The translations under genes were made by a program, and so were the position numbers. From positions 496,001-560,000 of the forward strand of contig NZ_JARTWB010000001.1 of the NCBI RefSeq assembly GCF_031450785.1: a stretch of DNA of 64,000 nt, in the 5' to 3' direction. This stretch comes from Caballeronia sp. LZ062. Its GTDB lineage: Bacteria; Pseudomonadota; Gammaproteobacteria; Burkholderiales; Burkholderiaceae. This document shows positions 1-8,461 of this stretch, piece by piece (within the stretch, counting starts at the first letter, position 1; every line of letters starts with the position of its first letter). The notes beneath the pieces were generated by a model that was given only the letters and a program-made list of their open reading frames with translations, ran no database searches and had not been told where the DNA came from.

Positions 1-377
1 CGCCGCCCGCGCTCAACTTCTTCACGCGCTCGGCGCTGATTGCAGTGGAACGCTGTCTCGTTCCGTTCGATTGCGACGACTTCTCCCGCCGCGCGCTCTA
101 TTCCGTGCTGGAAAACGTGCAGGAAATTCGCCACGACCACAATCCTGAACTGATGATCGAAGGCATCGTCATCAACCAGTTTCAGCCGCGCGCGAGCCTG
201 CCGCAGAAACTCGTCGATGAACTGCGCGCCGAGGATTTGCCCGTGCTCGATTCGCATATCTCCTCGTCCGTGAAGATTCGCGAGAGCCATCAACACGCGC
301 GGCCGATGATCTACCTCGAGCCACGTCACAAGCTCGCGCAGGAATACGTCGCGCTGCATGACGAGTTGAACGGCTGA
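1..377 (+). CDS. ParA family ATPase, C-terminal fragment (5' end outside window)
   Basis: The reading frame is open from base 3 through the left edge and ends with TGA at 375-377, so only the last ~124 residues are present. The internal GTG at 45 is not a credible start because coding similarity continues upstream of it (PALNFFTRSALIAV). The segment matches the C-terminal half of MinD/ParA-type ATPases: a conserved PFDCDDFSRRAL stretch, then a strand reading GIVINQF, then a helix-rich tail around SSVKIRESHQHARPMI. The Walker A motif lies outside the window, so ATPase competence cannot be judged. ParA proteins move DNA or protein cargo on the nucleoid. No parB or parS is visible beside it, so a chromosomal orphan ParA role is as likely as true partitioning. 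Confidence 0.75.
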   Translation, partial: PPALNFFTRSALIAVERCLVPFDCDDFSRRALYSVLENVQEIRHDHNPELMIEGIVINQFQPRASLPQKLVDELRAEDLPVLDSHISSSVKIRESHQHARPMIYLEPRHKLAQEYVALHDELNG

Positions 378-378
378 G

Positions 379-2772
379 TCAGTCCGTGTGCGCCACCGGC
401 GCAGCGTGTGTCTCAGCGGGCGCTTCGCGACCGCCTTCCGCGCTGCTTCGCTCGGCCGCGATTCCGAAAAGCTGCTCGGGCGCGACCGGCTTGCTCAGCA
501 AGTAGCCCTGCACGTAATCGCATTGCGCATCGCGCAGTATGCGCAGTTGCGGCGGATATTCCACGCCCTCCGCGGTCGCGGTCACGCCCAGCACATGCGA
601 CAAATGAATGATGCCGCGCACGATCTTGTGAATCGCGAAGTCGCTTTCGAGCCGCGCGATAAAGGAGCGGTCGATCTTCAGCGTGTCCGGCGAAAAATCG
701 GCGAGATAGCGCAGGCTCGAATAGCCGGTTCCGAAATCGTCGATGGCAATGCGCACGCCGAGTTCCTTCAGCGCACGCAGCGTGCGTTGCGCGAGCTCGG
801 GATTTTCCATCAATGCGCTTTCGGTCAGTTCCAGCTGAAGGCTGGACGCCGGCAGCCCGTGCCGCTGCAACGCGGTGTTCACGACTTCCACAATGGCCGC
901 ATCGCGCAACTGCCGCGCCGACACGTTGACCGACACGCCGAGCGCGTGCGCTCCGCTTGCCCGCCAGTGCGCAAGCTGCCGCAACGCCTCGTCCATGACC
1001 CATGCGCCGACTTCGTTGATGAACCCGCTCTCTTCGAGAATCGGAATGAACACGTCGGGCGGCACGAGCCCATGCGCGGGATGCCGCCAGCGAATCAGCG
1101 CCTCGACGCTACACACTTCGAGCGAATGCGGCTGATGAATCGGCTGATAGTGCAGAACGAACTGATTGTCAGCGAGCGCGGCGGGCACGTCGCGCTCCAG
1201 CCTGAAATCGACGATACGCCCCGTCGCCACCTGATCCGCGAATCGAAAGGCGTTGCGCCCGGCTTTCTTGGCGGCGTACATGGCGATGTCCGCGCTCGTC
1301 AGCAGCGTTTCGTGATCCGCGCCGTTCTCCGGGAAAACGGATATGCCGATGGACGCAGTCACGAACGTACCCGCCGGCGTCTGCTCGCCGGTCTGCCGCA
1401 ATGCGCCGAGAACGCTCTTCGCGATGCTGGCGAGCTGGTCCTTGTCGCCGGCGTCGTCGATGAGCACGGCGAATTCGTCGCCGCCTAGCCGCGCGAGGAA
1501 AGCGCCCGCAGGCAGCGACGCCCGGATATCCTCGCTGAGCGACTTGAGCAGCCGGTCGGCCGCGGTGTGACCGAGCGTATCGTTCAGCACCTTGAAGCGG
1601 TCGAGATCGACGAACATCAAAGCAAACGTCGCGTCCTGCCGGCAACGCTCCTCGATGCCGCGCACGAGCGCACCGCGGTTTGCGAGCCCGGTGAGCGAAT
1701 CGGTGTAGGCGAGCCGGTCCAGTTCCACGAGCCGCTCATGCTCCGCCGTCACGTCCTCGGAAACGCCGATGATTCGCGCCACGTTCCCGGCTGCGTCCAG
1801 TATTGGGTAAGCGGTGCTTTGCACCCAGCGGATTGCGCCGCTCTTTGTCCGGATGCGGTACTCCTGGCGGTCGCCGACCGACGTTTCGGTGATCCGGCGC
1901 ATGGCCGACTGAATGAGTGGCCGGTCTTCGGGCAGCACGACCTCGAGCCACGCTTGCGGCCGCTCGCGCAGCGTCGCCGCCTCCAGGCCGAAGACGGACG
2001 CGCAGCCCGCGCTGATGTGGTGAAAGTAGCTGAAATCCGCGCTGTAAGAGTAGAAGCACAGCCCGATGTGCTCTTCCATTTCGGACATGAGTGCTTCTTT
2101 CGCCCGCAGGTCAGCCGCGAGTTCGGCTTCCTTCGTCATATCCAGCGACGCGCACAGGATGCCGTAAATCCCTCCGCCGCTCTTTTCGACCGGGATGAGC
2201 CGCGAATGCCACACCTTGGGCTCGCCCGCGGTCGTCGGGCACGTCCCCGTGAACGATGTCCGCGATCCTTGCAGCGCGGCATCGAACGCGTTGCGTGCTT
2301 CGAGCGCGTCGGCGCCGCTCCAGAAGCCGAGCCAGTCAGCGCCGGCGAGTTGCTCGGGACCCGCCGCCCGCATGAGTTCGGCGCCGTACTCGGAGATACG
2401 GACCAGGCGGCCGTCCGCGTCGAGCAGCTTCAGACAGTCGCGATTCGCGTCGAGCAGCGCCTTCGCGAGCGCCGCGGTTGCCTTCTGATGCGCGACCACG
2501 CGAAGCGTGCGGCGCACGCCGAACGTACAGACGACGACGCCGGCCACCGCGCCGACGCACATCGCGACCGTTGCCGACACCCACGCCAGCGCGAGATGGA
2601 CGAGCGTGTATGCGCCCACAGCCGCAAGCAAAGGCGCGCCCAAGTCGCTCCATGAAAGATCCGCGCGCTTTGCGCAGACGCTCAGGAAGAAAGACAGGAA
2701 ACCTTGATTCAGGGCGGAACTGTGGCTCGTTCGTGCGGCGCCGGTGGGGCTGGAGGCGGTTTGATGAGGCAT
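379..2772 (-). CDS. PAS/GGDEF/EAL cyclic-di-GMP turnover protein, membrane-anchored
   Basis: The ~797-residue protein has an N-terminal hydrophobic pair of helices (about residues 30-80), two PAS-like domains (about 90-220 and 225-350), a GGDEF domain and a C-terminal EAL domain. The cyclase signature GGDEF is intact near residue 429. The RxxD inhibitory site is absent (PAGA stands in its place). The EAL domain keeps EALIRWRHP near residue 557, and the metal and catalytic motifs LTESALMEN and DDFGTGYSSL, so phosphodiesterase activity is plausible. Which activity dominates cannot be told from sequence. ATG 2772 is preferred over the GTG at 2781; neither has a strong ribosome-binding site. It converges on the ParA gene with one base between the two stops. 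Confidence 0.93.
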   Translation of the reverse strand: MPHQTASSPTGAARTSHSSALNQGFLSFFLSVCAKRADLSWSDLGAPLLAAVGAYTLVHLALAWVSATVAMCVGAVAGVVVCTFGVRRTLRVVAHQKATAALAKALLDANRDCLKLLDADGRLVRISEYGAELMRAAGPEQLAGADWLGFWSGADALEARNAFDAALQGSRTSFTGTCPTTAGEPKVWHSRLIPVEKSGGGIYGILCASLDMTKEAELAADLRAKEALMSEMEEHIGLCFYSYSADFSYFHHISAGCASVFGLEAATLRERPQAWLEVVLPEDRPLIQSAMRRITETSVGDRQEYRIRTKSGAIRWVQSTAYPILDAAGNVARIIGVSEDVTAEHERLVELDRLAYTDSLTGLANRGALVRGIEERCRQDATFALMFVDLDRFKVLNDTLGHTAADRLLKSLSEDIRASLPAGAFLARLGGDEFAVLIDDAGDKDQLASIAKSVLGALRQTGEQTPAGTFVTASIGISVFPENGADHETLLTSADIAMYAAKKAGRNAFRFADQVATGRIVDFRLERDVPAALADNQFVLHYQPIHQPHSLEVCSVEALIRWRHPAHGLVPPDVFIPILEESGFINEVGAWVMDEALRQLAHWRASGAHALGVSVNVSARQLRDAAIVEVVNTALQRHGLPASSLQLELTESALMENPELAQRTLRALKELGVRIAIDDFGTGYSSLRYLADFSPDTLKIDRSFIARLESDFAIHKIVRGIIHLSHVLGVTATAEGVEYPPQLRILRDAQCDYVQGYLLSKPVAPEQLFGIAAERSSAEGGREAPAETHAAPVAHTD

Positions 2773-2911
2773 TGGCGTCACGAAGCGGATTCGGATAGAC
2801 GGGCGGCTGACGAGGCCGCGATAGAGATCACTTACCTCTTGTTTACGTCTCCTCGCGAAAATGCTTTAGCACACTGGCGTGCGGAGTCGCGAGGATTTCG
2901 AAACGCCGGAC

Positions 2912-2940
2912 TTGTGCATTGCGACGAGGGTCTCTATAAT
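2912..2940 (+). promoter_or_regulatory. Sigma-70 promoter of tRNA-Val
   Basis: TTGTGC at 2912-2917 is followed by a 17-base spacer and a consensus TATAAT at 2935-2940. The tRNA begins 12 bases downstream, the expected distance for a short tRNA leader. No other gene starts here on this strand. Confidence 0.8.
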
Positions 2941-2952
2941 GCGCGGCTCCAC

Positions 2953-3029
2953 AGGCTCGTAGCTCAGCTGGTTAGAGCACCACCTTGACATGGTGGGGGT
3001 CGTTGGTTCGAGTCCAATCGAGCCTACCA
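2953..3029 (+). tRNA. tRNA-Val (anticodon GAC)
   Basis: A full 77-base cloverleaf can be folded by eye. The acceptor stem is AGGCTCG pairing with CGAGCCT, the D arm GCTC/GAGC, the anticodon stem CCACC/GGTGG with loop TTGACAT (anticodon GAC), and the T arm GTTGG/CCAAT with loop TTCGAGT. The CCA end is encoded at 3027-3029. The tRNA reads GUC and GUU valine codons. Confidence 0.97.
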
Positions 3030-3046
3030 ACGCTTCTGCATCAAAG

Positions 3047-3083
3047 CAAAATCGCCGCGTTTATCGCGGCGATTTTGTTTTTG
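3047..3083 (+). terminator. Rho-independent terminator after tRNA-Val
   Basis: A perfect 13-bp inverted repeat (3047-3059 with 3065-3077) with a five-base loop TTTAT is followed by a T-rich run (TTTTTG). It sits 18 bases after the tRNA end and closes the tRNA transcript. Confidence 0.93.
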
Positions 3084-3120
3084 TCCCTCTCATTCCATTC
3101 GTCCTCCGCCAGTCGAACCA

Positions 3121-3348
3121 CTAGTCCCACATGTTCCGAAACGCCACAGCGGCGATCACCGGCACCGTGAGCACGAGCGGAATGGCGAAGTACGGCACTT
3201 CCAGATCCACCGTCCAGCTATAGACCAGCCAGCCCACGCCGAGCGCGAGCGTGGCGATGCCGACCAGCGCGGACAGCACGTTGAGCGATCGCTTCGACAG
3301 GCGCCTGCGAGGCACTTCCTTGCTTTGAGTGGGTTCCATGATTGACAT
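3121..3348 (-). CDS. Small membrane protein of unknown function
   Basis: The 75-residue protein starts with a basic hydrophilic segment (PRRRLSKRS) followed by two hydrophobic stretches, about residues 23-45 and 52-70, joined by a short acidic turn. This predicts a two-helix inner-membrane protein with the N-terminus in the cytoplasm. I recognise no family. An alternative ATG at 3339 would shorten it by three residues, and neither start has a clear ribosome-binding site. It lies downstream of the siderophore receptor on the same strand, about 100 bases away. A strong inverted repeat lies between them, so co-transcription is uncertain. Confidence 0.6.
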   Translation of the reverse strand: MSIMEPTQSKEVPRRRLSKRSLNVLSALVGIATLALGVGWLVYSWTVDLEVPYFAIPLVLTVPVIAAVAFRNMWD

Positions 3349-3381
3349 GCGCTGAACGCTAGGCGGTATTTCTGATTCTAT

Positions 3382-3418
3382 ACCGTCGGCAGGCCGTCGA
3401 AGGTCGCATGCCGACGGT
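3382..3418. repeat. 10-bp perfect inverted repeat between receptor gene and small membrane gene
   Basis: ACCGTCGGCA (3382-3391) and TGCCGACGGT (3409-3418) pair perfectly around a 17-base loop, just beyond the stop codon of the TonB-dependent receptor. There is no T run on either side. It may attenuate or protect the receptor mRNA end rather than act as a classical terminator. Confidence 0.5.
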
Positions 3419-3452
3419 CACGCATCGCGTCGAAAGCGAAACGGAGCGCGAA

Positions 3453-5630
3453 TCAGAAGTCCGTCGTCATGGACAGGAGCACGGTGCGCGGCGCGCCTTG
3501 CGTCAGATAGCCGCCGATGGTCGAGGCCCAGTACGACTTGTTCGCCACGTTGAGCACGCTCGCACGGAAGGTCGTCGGCTTGCCGAAAAGCACCGTGGCG
3601 TACCGCGCGCCGAGGTCGAAGCGGTCCCAGTGCGGAATCGCGAGCGTGTTCGTCACGTTCAGATACTGCGAGCCGGTGTGAATCCAGCGCGCGGTCAGCG
3701 TGAGGCCGTTCAGAAGCGGCACGTCGTATTCCGCGTTGACGTTGAACATGAAGGTGGGCACGCCGATGGGCATGTTGCCGTCCGTCGTCGCGCTGCCGGT
3801 ATCGAACTGCGTGCCGTGGATGTACGTCGCGCCCGCGATCAGCCGCACACCGCGAAGCGGCTCGCCATAAATGGACGCCTCGACGCCGCGATGCCGCTCG
3901 CGCCCGTTATCGACGAAAAAGCCCGCCGCGTCCGTGTACGTCAGCGGCTTCTCGGTCTGGAACAGCGCCACGGACGCGCCGTATTTGCCGTTGTCGTACT
4001 TCGCGCCGACTTCGTATTGCTTCGACTTCTCCGGCGGCAATTGCTGGCCGAAATTGAGCGCGGTATTCGGCGCGGAATCGCCGATAGTGAGCGCCTCGCT
4101 CCGGTTCGCGAAGAACGCCACGTTCTCCCACGGCTTCACGACGAGCCCGAAGAGCGGCGTCGTGATCGAATCGTTGTAGGCGCGCGTCTGCGTGCCGGTG
4201 TAATCGAACGTGTTGGTGTGCAGTTCCTGATAGCGCGCGCCGACCGTGAACAGCACGCGGTCATGCAGGAAGCCGAGCGTGTCCGACACGGACGCGCTGC
4301 GCATCAGATTGAGCGCGGTCGTCTGGGGATCGGCAAGGTTGCCGCCGGACAACGTCGTCGCCGGATACGGGACCTGCGGCGTGGCGTAGAGGCTCGTCGG
4401 GAAGGAGTCGCTGAAGGTGTACGCCGACTGCGAATCCACGCGAACGATTGACGCGCCCGCGGTGACGAAGTGCGACACCGGCCCGGTGTTGAAGTGGCCG
4501 CGCACGCCGGCTTCGGCGGACGTGCCGTCTTCCTGATGCGGCACACCCAGACGGAACGAAGTCGTGCCCGTGGCGGCGACGGTCGGCGATGCATAGTCGC
4601 CGTGCTCATCCGTGTGGCGCATGCCGCCCGTGACATACGCGGTCCAGCCGGGCAGAAAATCGTATTCGGCGCGCAAAATGCCGACCGTATCCTCGATGGA
4701 ACTGAAGGTCCACGTCTGCGCGTAGTTGTAGCTGGCCGACGGCGTCGCCGGAATGAAGTCGCCGCTGACGTTCACGGTCGGCCGCGCGCCGTTCACGCGC
4801 TCGCGCTGGTAGAGGAAATCGCCGTAGAGACGCAGTTTGTCGCCGCGCCAGTCGAGCGAAACGGCCGTCGTGTTGTCGCGCCGATGTTCGCCGTCGATGC
4901 TCGTTTCGCCGTCGCGATTCGCCTGATTCACGCGGATGCCGAACTGCCCTTCGCTGCCGAAACGCCGGCCCACGTCCACATGCGCGCCGATTTCGCCCGA
5001 CGCCGTGCCTTCCAGCGTGACGCGCGTGAGCGGCTTGTCGTCCGCGCGCTTGAGCTGCAAATTCAGTCCGCCGCCGACCGCCGAGCCATTCGGCGACGCG
5101 CCGTTCAGGAACGTATTCGCGCCCTTGAACACGTCGACTCGTTCAAGCGCATCCGTCGCGACGAGCTGACGCGGCGTGATGCCGTAGAGGCCGTCGAGCG
5201 AAACGTCGTCGCCCTGCAATTCGAACCCGCGGATGACGTACGTCTCCGCGAAATTCCCGAAGCCGTATGCGGTGCGCACGGCCGGATCGTTCGCGAGCAC
5301 GTCGCCGATGGTGCGGGCCTGCTGATCTTCGATCAGCTTCGACGTGTAGGTCGTCATGCTGAACGGCACGTCGATGGTGCGCTGCTGGCCGAGCACGCCG
5401 AAGTCCGCGCCGCGCGCGACCTGTCCGCCGCCGAACGTCGGCGCGAGGTCGCCGGGCAGCGGCTCTTTCGCCGCCTGCACCTTCACGGCCGGCAGCGTGC
5501 TGTCCGCAGCGGAATCTTGCGCGTGCGCGGCAATGGAGAATGCGGCTGCAATCGCCGCGACGATGGCGGTGCGTAACGGCAGCGCCTTGGCAGGCACGGC
5601 CTGCGAGGAATGCGAAAGGGATACGGGCAT
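3453..5630 (-). CDS. TonB-dependent siderophore receptor
   Basis: The 725-residue outer-membrane receptor imports ferric siderophores using TonB energy. From ATG 5630 there is a Sec signal peptide with cleavage near SIAAHA/QDS. A plug domain follows (about residues 70-180) with typical segments such as DVLANDPAVR, YVIRGFELQGDDVSLDG and ERVDVFKGAN, and then a ~500-residue beta-barrel. The protein ends in Phe (MTTDF), the usual barrel-insertion signal. The frame runs 36 codons further upstream, but that part is charged and lies before the signal peptide, so it was discarded. A Fur-like box lies 146 bases upstream and a PepSY membrane protein gene precedes it on the same strand, together an iron-uptake module. 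The siderophore is unknown, and no synthesis genes are nearby. Confidence 0.93.
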   Translation of the reverse strand: MPVSLSHSSQAVPAKALPLRTAIVAAIAAAFSIAAHAQDSAADSTLPAVKVQAAKEPLPGDLAPTFGGGQVARGADFGVLGQQRTIDVPFSMTTYTSKLIEDQQARTIGDVLANDPAVRTAYGFGNFAETYVIRGFELQGDDVSLDGLYGITPRQLVATDALERVDVFKGANTFLNGASPNGSAVGGGLNLQLKRADDKPLTRVTLEGTASGEIGAHVDVGRRFGSEGQFGIRVNQANRDGETSIDGEHRRDNTTAVSLDWRGDKLRLYGDFLYQRERVNGARPTVNVSGDFIPATPSASYNYAQTWTFSSIEDTVGILRAEYDFLPGWTAYVTGGMRHTDEHGDYASPTVAATGTTSFRLGVPHQEDGTSAEAGVRGHFNTGPVSHFVTAGASIVRVDSQSAYTFSDSFPTSLYATPQVPYPATTLSGGNLADPQTTALNLMRSASVSDTLGFLHDRVLFTVGARYQELHTNTFDYTGTQTRAYNDSITTPLFGLVVKPWENVAFFANRSEALTIGDSAPNTALNFGQQLPPEKSKQYEVGAKYDNGKYGASVALFQTEKPLTYTDAAGFFVDNGRERHRGVEASIYGEPLRGVRLIAGATYIHGTQFDTGSATTDGNMPIGVPTFMFNVNAEYDVPLLNGLTLTARWIHTGSQYLNVTNTLAIPHWDRFDLGARYATVLFGKPTTFRASVLNVANKSYWASTIGGYLTQGAPRTVLLSMTTDF

Positions 5631-5775
5631 GAATCGAGAAGAGCGTCGGTGGTGGTCGGTCTCCCGTCCCGGGGCGCTTGCGGAATCCGGGCGGCGTGGT
5701 TGTGTTTGCTTGTTCTTCGTTGGCAGCGGCCGCCGCATTGCGCGACGGTCCAGCGGTCAGCGGCGGATTCTATCG

Positions 5776-5797
5776 TAAATACGATTCATTATCATTT
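5776..5797 (-). promoter_or_regulatory. Putative Fur box upstream of the siderophore receptor
   Basis: Read on the minus strand, the site begins AATGATAAT and continues G AATCGTATT. This matches the Fur consensus AATGATAAT-N-ATTATCATT at 14 of 18 specified positions, with a perfect left half. It lies between the PepSY gene and the receptor start and would give the receptor its own iron-repressed promoter. Confidence 0.6.
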
Positions 5798-5840
5798 CGA
5801 GCGATGCTTCGGCCAGATGCAGCGATGTGAATCACCGCGA

Positions 5841-7061
5841 TCAGGAAGCGACCGACCGACCGCGCGCCGCCCGCGCGTTCGCGGCGGCCGACTGCCGGCG
5901 CGCTGCGCGCTTTCGCAGCCAGATGATGAGCCCCGTCGCGCTCAATATCGCGACCGCGATCCCGACCGCGCTTATCACGATGCGCCCGGCCACGCCGATG
6001 ATGCGCCCCGAATGCAGCGGAAACTGCGCCTGCATGAAGATGTCGCCCGCCGAACCGCGCCCCGGAATCGACGAGCCCGCGAGTGTGCCCGTGTGGCCGT
6101 TGTAGTAGAGCCAGGCATTGCCCAGGCCGCCGTCGCCGTGGTCCTGCCCCGGCGCGAAGAACCCAACGCCGTATGCTTCCAACGCCGGCACGTAGTAGAG
6201 CGCGCCCAGCGGTGCCGCAATGTGCTCGCGCTTCCCGTCGTTCGCGGCGGCGGCCAGAATCTGCTCGCGTGTCGCGGGAGCGCGGCCCGCGGAACCCGCG
6301 CGCACGAGCGCGGGGTTTTCGGCGAGCGACGGCGTGAGCGTCGAGAAAAGCGAAACGACCGGACGGACGACCCGATCGCCGAGATTCATCGATACCGACG
6401 TGAGCGCGACCATCACGAGCAGCGCCCAGATCCACACGCCGCCTGAACGATGCAGATCGAACGTGAGCGCATAACCGCCGCGGCTGAACCGGAACGCGAG
6501 CGACTTGCGCCACGCCTTCACGCTCGGAAACGAGAGTACGAGCGCGATCCCGCTGTCGAAGAACCACACGATGCCGACGATCCCCAGCAGCCACGTTCCG
6601 ATTTCGAAGCCGCGCACGACCGGCAGATGCAGCGTGTAGTGCAGCTTGTACAGGAAAGGCATCAGATCGATGCGCGCCAGCGACACCGCGCCCCACATCC
6701 GGCGGCCCTGCACCTCTCCGGTCGCGGGATCGACGGCGATCTGGTTGTAGTCGACTGCGTAGGGCGCGCCGGTCGAGGGATTCGTGCGCGGCACGACCAT
6801 CATCTGCACCGTGTGTCCCGGCTCGACGCCGAGCGGCAGGTACGTCACTTGGACGCGCGGATCGGCTGCCTCGACGCGCCGCGCGAGTTCGAGCGGCGCG
6901 AGCGGCGCAGCTTCGCTCTGCGCATGGAAAAAGGACGGGTTGAGCAGAGCGTCGATTTCGTGATCCCACGCGATGATGGCGCCTGTCAGCCCCGACACGA
7001 AAAGAAACAGCGCGGTCGCCACGCCGAACCAGCGATGCAGACGCACGAGCACGCGCCTCAT
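5841..7061 (-). CDS. PepSY-associated TM domain protein (iron-uptake accessory, FsrB/PiuB-like)
   Basis: The 406-residue inner-membrane protein starts with MRRVLVRLHRWFG, the usual start of the PepSY_TM family, followed at once by a first membrane helix (ALFLFVSGLTGAIIAW). Further helices occur near residues 150-175 (TWLLGIVGIVWFF), 200-220 (WIWALLVMVALTSV) and 360-385 (IVISAVGIAVAILSAT). PepSY-type repeats fall in the periplasmic loops. Start ATG 7061 is chosen over upstream in-frame codons because it matches family length and has GAGG 11 bases upstream. Members next to TonB siderophore receptors are thought to reduce or release iron from the siderophore; that role is inferred from the neighbour and the two Fur-like boxes, not seen directly. 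Confidence 0.87.
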   Translation of the reverse strand: MRRVLVRLHRWFGVATALFLFVSGLTGAIIAWDHEIDALLNPSFFHAQSEAAPLAPLELARRVEAADPRVQVTYLPLGVEPGHTVQMMVVPRTNPSTGAPYAVDYNQIAVDPATGEVQGRRMWGAVSLARIDLMPFLYKLHYTLHLPVVRGFEIGTWLLGIVGIVWFFDSGIALVLSFPSVKAWRKSLAFRFSRGGYALTFDLHRSGGVWIWALLVMVALTSVSMNLGDRVVRPVVSLFSTLTPSLAENPALVRAGSAGRAPATREQILAAAANDGKREHIAAPLGALYYVPALEAYGVGFFAPGQDHGDGGLGNAWLYYNGHTGTLAGSSIPGRGSAGDIFMQAQFPLHSGRIIGVAGRIVISAVGIAVAILSATGLIIWLRKRAARRQSAAANARAARGRSVAS

Positions 7062-7124
7062 TGGGACGATGCCTCGGAAACGATTGTGCGTGTCGCTGGA
7101 ATCATGGAAGCCGCGCGTCGTGTA

Positions 7125-7144
7125 AATGGGAATTGTTCGCAATT
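7125..7144 (-). promoter_or_regulatory. Putative Fur box upstream of PepSY gene
   Basis: AATGGGAATTGTTCGCAATT matches the alternate Fur consensus AATGAGAATCATTCTCATT-T at about 15 of 20 positions and contains the inverted repeat AATTG-TTCG-CAATT. It lies 64 bases upstream of the PepSY start. Confidence 0.5.
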
Positions 7145-7259
7145 GTAGCGGCGACGCGACCGACCGGCAAGCGCGCGGGCGCACGACATGCCGTGAAATA
7201 AGTTGCGCGTGGTTTTAGACGAGGTGCGTCGCTACAGTGGGCACATACGCAACCCACCA

Positions 7260-8192
7260 ATGGCAACCATCATGGAACTGATCGGCAAAGTATCGTTGTA
7301 TGTGCTGGTGATCGTGCTCGCGGCGTCGATGATCGAGGCGGTTTGCCTGAGCCGCACGCACAAGGGCACGGAGAAGGCGTTCGACTGGCACGAAGTCTGG
7401 ATCTCGCTTGCCGATCTCGTCGGCCGCAAGCTGCTCGCGTTCGTGCCGCTCTCCCTCGCGACGCCGTTCTTCGCGTTCGCGTGGGAACACCGCATTCACA
7501 CGGTGACGACAAATACGCCGCTCACCGTCTTCCTGCTCTTCATCGGCATGGAGTTCTGTTACTACTGGTATCACCGCGCGTCGCATACCGTTCGCTTTTT
7601 CTGGGCGACGCATGCGGTCCATCACTCGCCCAACCAGTTGACGCTCTCGTCCGCGTATCGGCTCGGCTGGACGTCGAAGATCACGGGCGCCGCGCTGTTC
7701 TTTACGCCGCTCGTGTGGCTGGGCCTGAAGCCCGAAGTCGTGCTCGCCGCGCTTTCCATCAACCTGCTCTATCAGTTCTGGCTTCACGCCACGTGGATTC
7801 CGAAGCTCGGCTGGCTCGAATACGTGTTCAATACGCCGTCGGCGCACCGTGTGCACCACGCATCGAATGCGGCTTATCTCGATGCGAACTTCGGCGGCGT
7901 GCTGGTCATTTTCGATCGACTGTTCGGCACGTATGTCGAGGAACGCGCCGATGAACCGTGCCGCTACGGACTCACGACGCCGACCACTTCGCACAATCCG
8001 GTCGTCGTGCAGATGGAGCACTGGGTAAGCCTCGCGAAAGACGTGTTCCGCGCGAAGAGCGTGTCGCAGGCGATCGGCTTCGTGTTGCGTCCGCCCGGCT
8101 GGCGGCCTGACGGCGAAGGCGAAACGACGGAAGCATTGCAGAAGCGGGCGCGCAGCCTAAACGAGGGCAGCAAGGCCATCGAGGCTTCGTGA
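7260..8192 (+). CDS. Sterol desaturase / fatty acid hydroxylase superfamily protein
   Basis: The ~310-residue integral membrane di-iron oxygenase has the eight-histidine signature of the superfamily: HRASH (about residue 108), HAVHH (about 118) and HRVHH (about 198), with further His residues between. Hydrophobic helices flank these motifs near residues 5-25, 60-80, 88-105 and 140-175. Family members hydroxylate or desaturate lipid chains or hopanoid/sterol-like substrates at the membrane face; the substrate here is unknown. ATG 7260 was chosen because the longer frame begins at a TTG without support. An ATG at 7272 is also possible. It is divergent from the PepSY gene and is followed by a bidirectional terminator. 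Confidence 0.9.
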   Translation: MATIMELIGKVSLYVLVIVLAASMIEAVCLSRTHKGTEKAFDWHEVWISLADLVGRKLLAFVPLSLATPFFAFAWEHRIHTVTTNTPLTVFLLFIGMEFCYYWYHRASHTVRFFWATHAVHHSPNQLTLSSAYRLGWTSKITGAALFFTPLVWLGLKPEVVLAALSINLLYQFWLHATWIPKLGWLEYVFNTPSAHRVHHASNAAYLDANFGGVLVIFDRLFGTYVEERADEPCRYGLTTPTTSHNPVVVQMEHWVSLAKDVFRAKSVSQAIGFVLRPPGWRPDGEGETTEALQKRARSLNEGSKAIEAS

Positions 8193-8215
8193 GTTGTCCG
8201 CGGCGCAGTAACGAA

Positions 8216-8238
8216 AAGGCGGACACACGGTCCGCCTT
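8216..8238. terminator. Bidirectional Rho-independent terminator
   Basis: AAGGCGGAC (8216-8224) and GTCCGCCTT (8230-8238) form a 9-bp stem with a five-base loop between two convergent genes. An A run on the left and a short T-rich stretch on the right allow termination on either strand. Confidence 0.7.
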
Positions 8239-8251
8239 CTTGCTGGCGCAA

Positions 8252-8461
8252 TCAGAACGTGACCGTCTGATTGATGACTTGCTGGCCGTTCACCGTGATG
8301 ACCGAAGTCGCCTTGCCGGTCTGCGTGCTAGTGCCGCCGGCAGGCAAGCTCGAACCGCCTGCGGGGAACGTGCCGCCGGTGCCGCTGCTGCCGGTGCTGC
8401 TCTTCGCGGCGCCGCCTGCAAGCTGTGCATGAGCGAGTGCGTTGCGGTCGATTCTGTTCAT
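8252..8461 (-). CDS. Small Gly/Ser/Thr-rich protein of unknown function
   Basis: ATG 8461 is chosen because AGAGGA lies 8 bases upstream; the frame extends ten codons further but lacks such a site. The 69-residue product has a polar N-terminus (MNRIDRNALAHAQLAGG), a low-complexity middle rich in Gly, Ser, Thr and Pro, and a C-terminus of alternating hydrophobic and polar residues (ITVNGQQVINQTVTF) that could form beta strands. There is no signal peptide or membrane helix. The LAHAQLAGG segment resembles a double-glycine leader, but no peptidase-containing ABC transporter is in the window. Function unknown; it may be a secreted peptide or a small structural protein. Confidence 0.6.
   Translation of the reverse strand: MNRIDRNALAHAQLAGGAAKSSTGSSGTGGTFPAGGSSLPAGGTSTQTGKATSVITVNGQQVINQTVTF

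Noticed and set aside
388..1488. Long plus-strand open frame of 366 codons
   Set aside because: It lies opposite the GGDEF/EAL gene, shows no motif and is Arg/His-rich, as expected for antisense frames in GC-rich DNA.
2953..3083. tRNA gene as an integration site for a mobile element
   Set aside because: No integrase, no repeat of the tRNA 3' end elsewhere in the window that I could see, and the neighbouring genes look ordinary.
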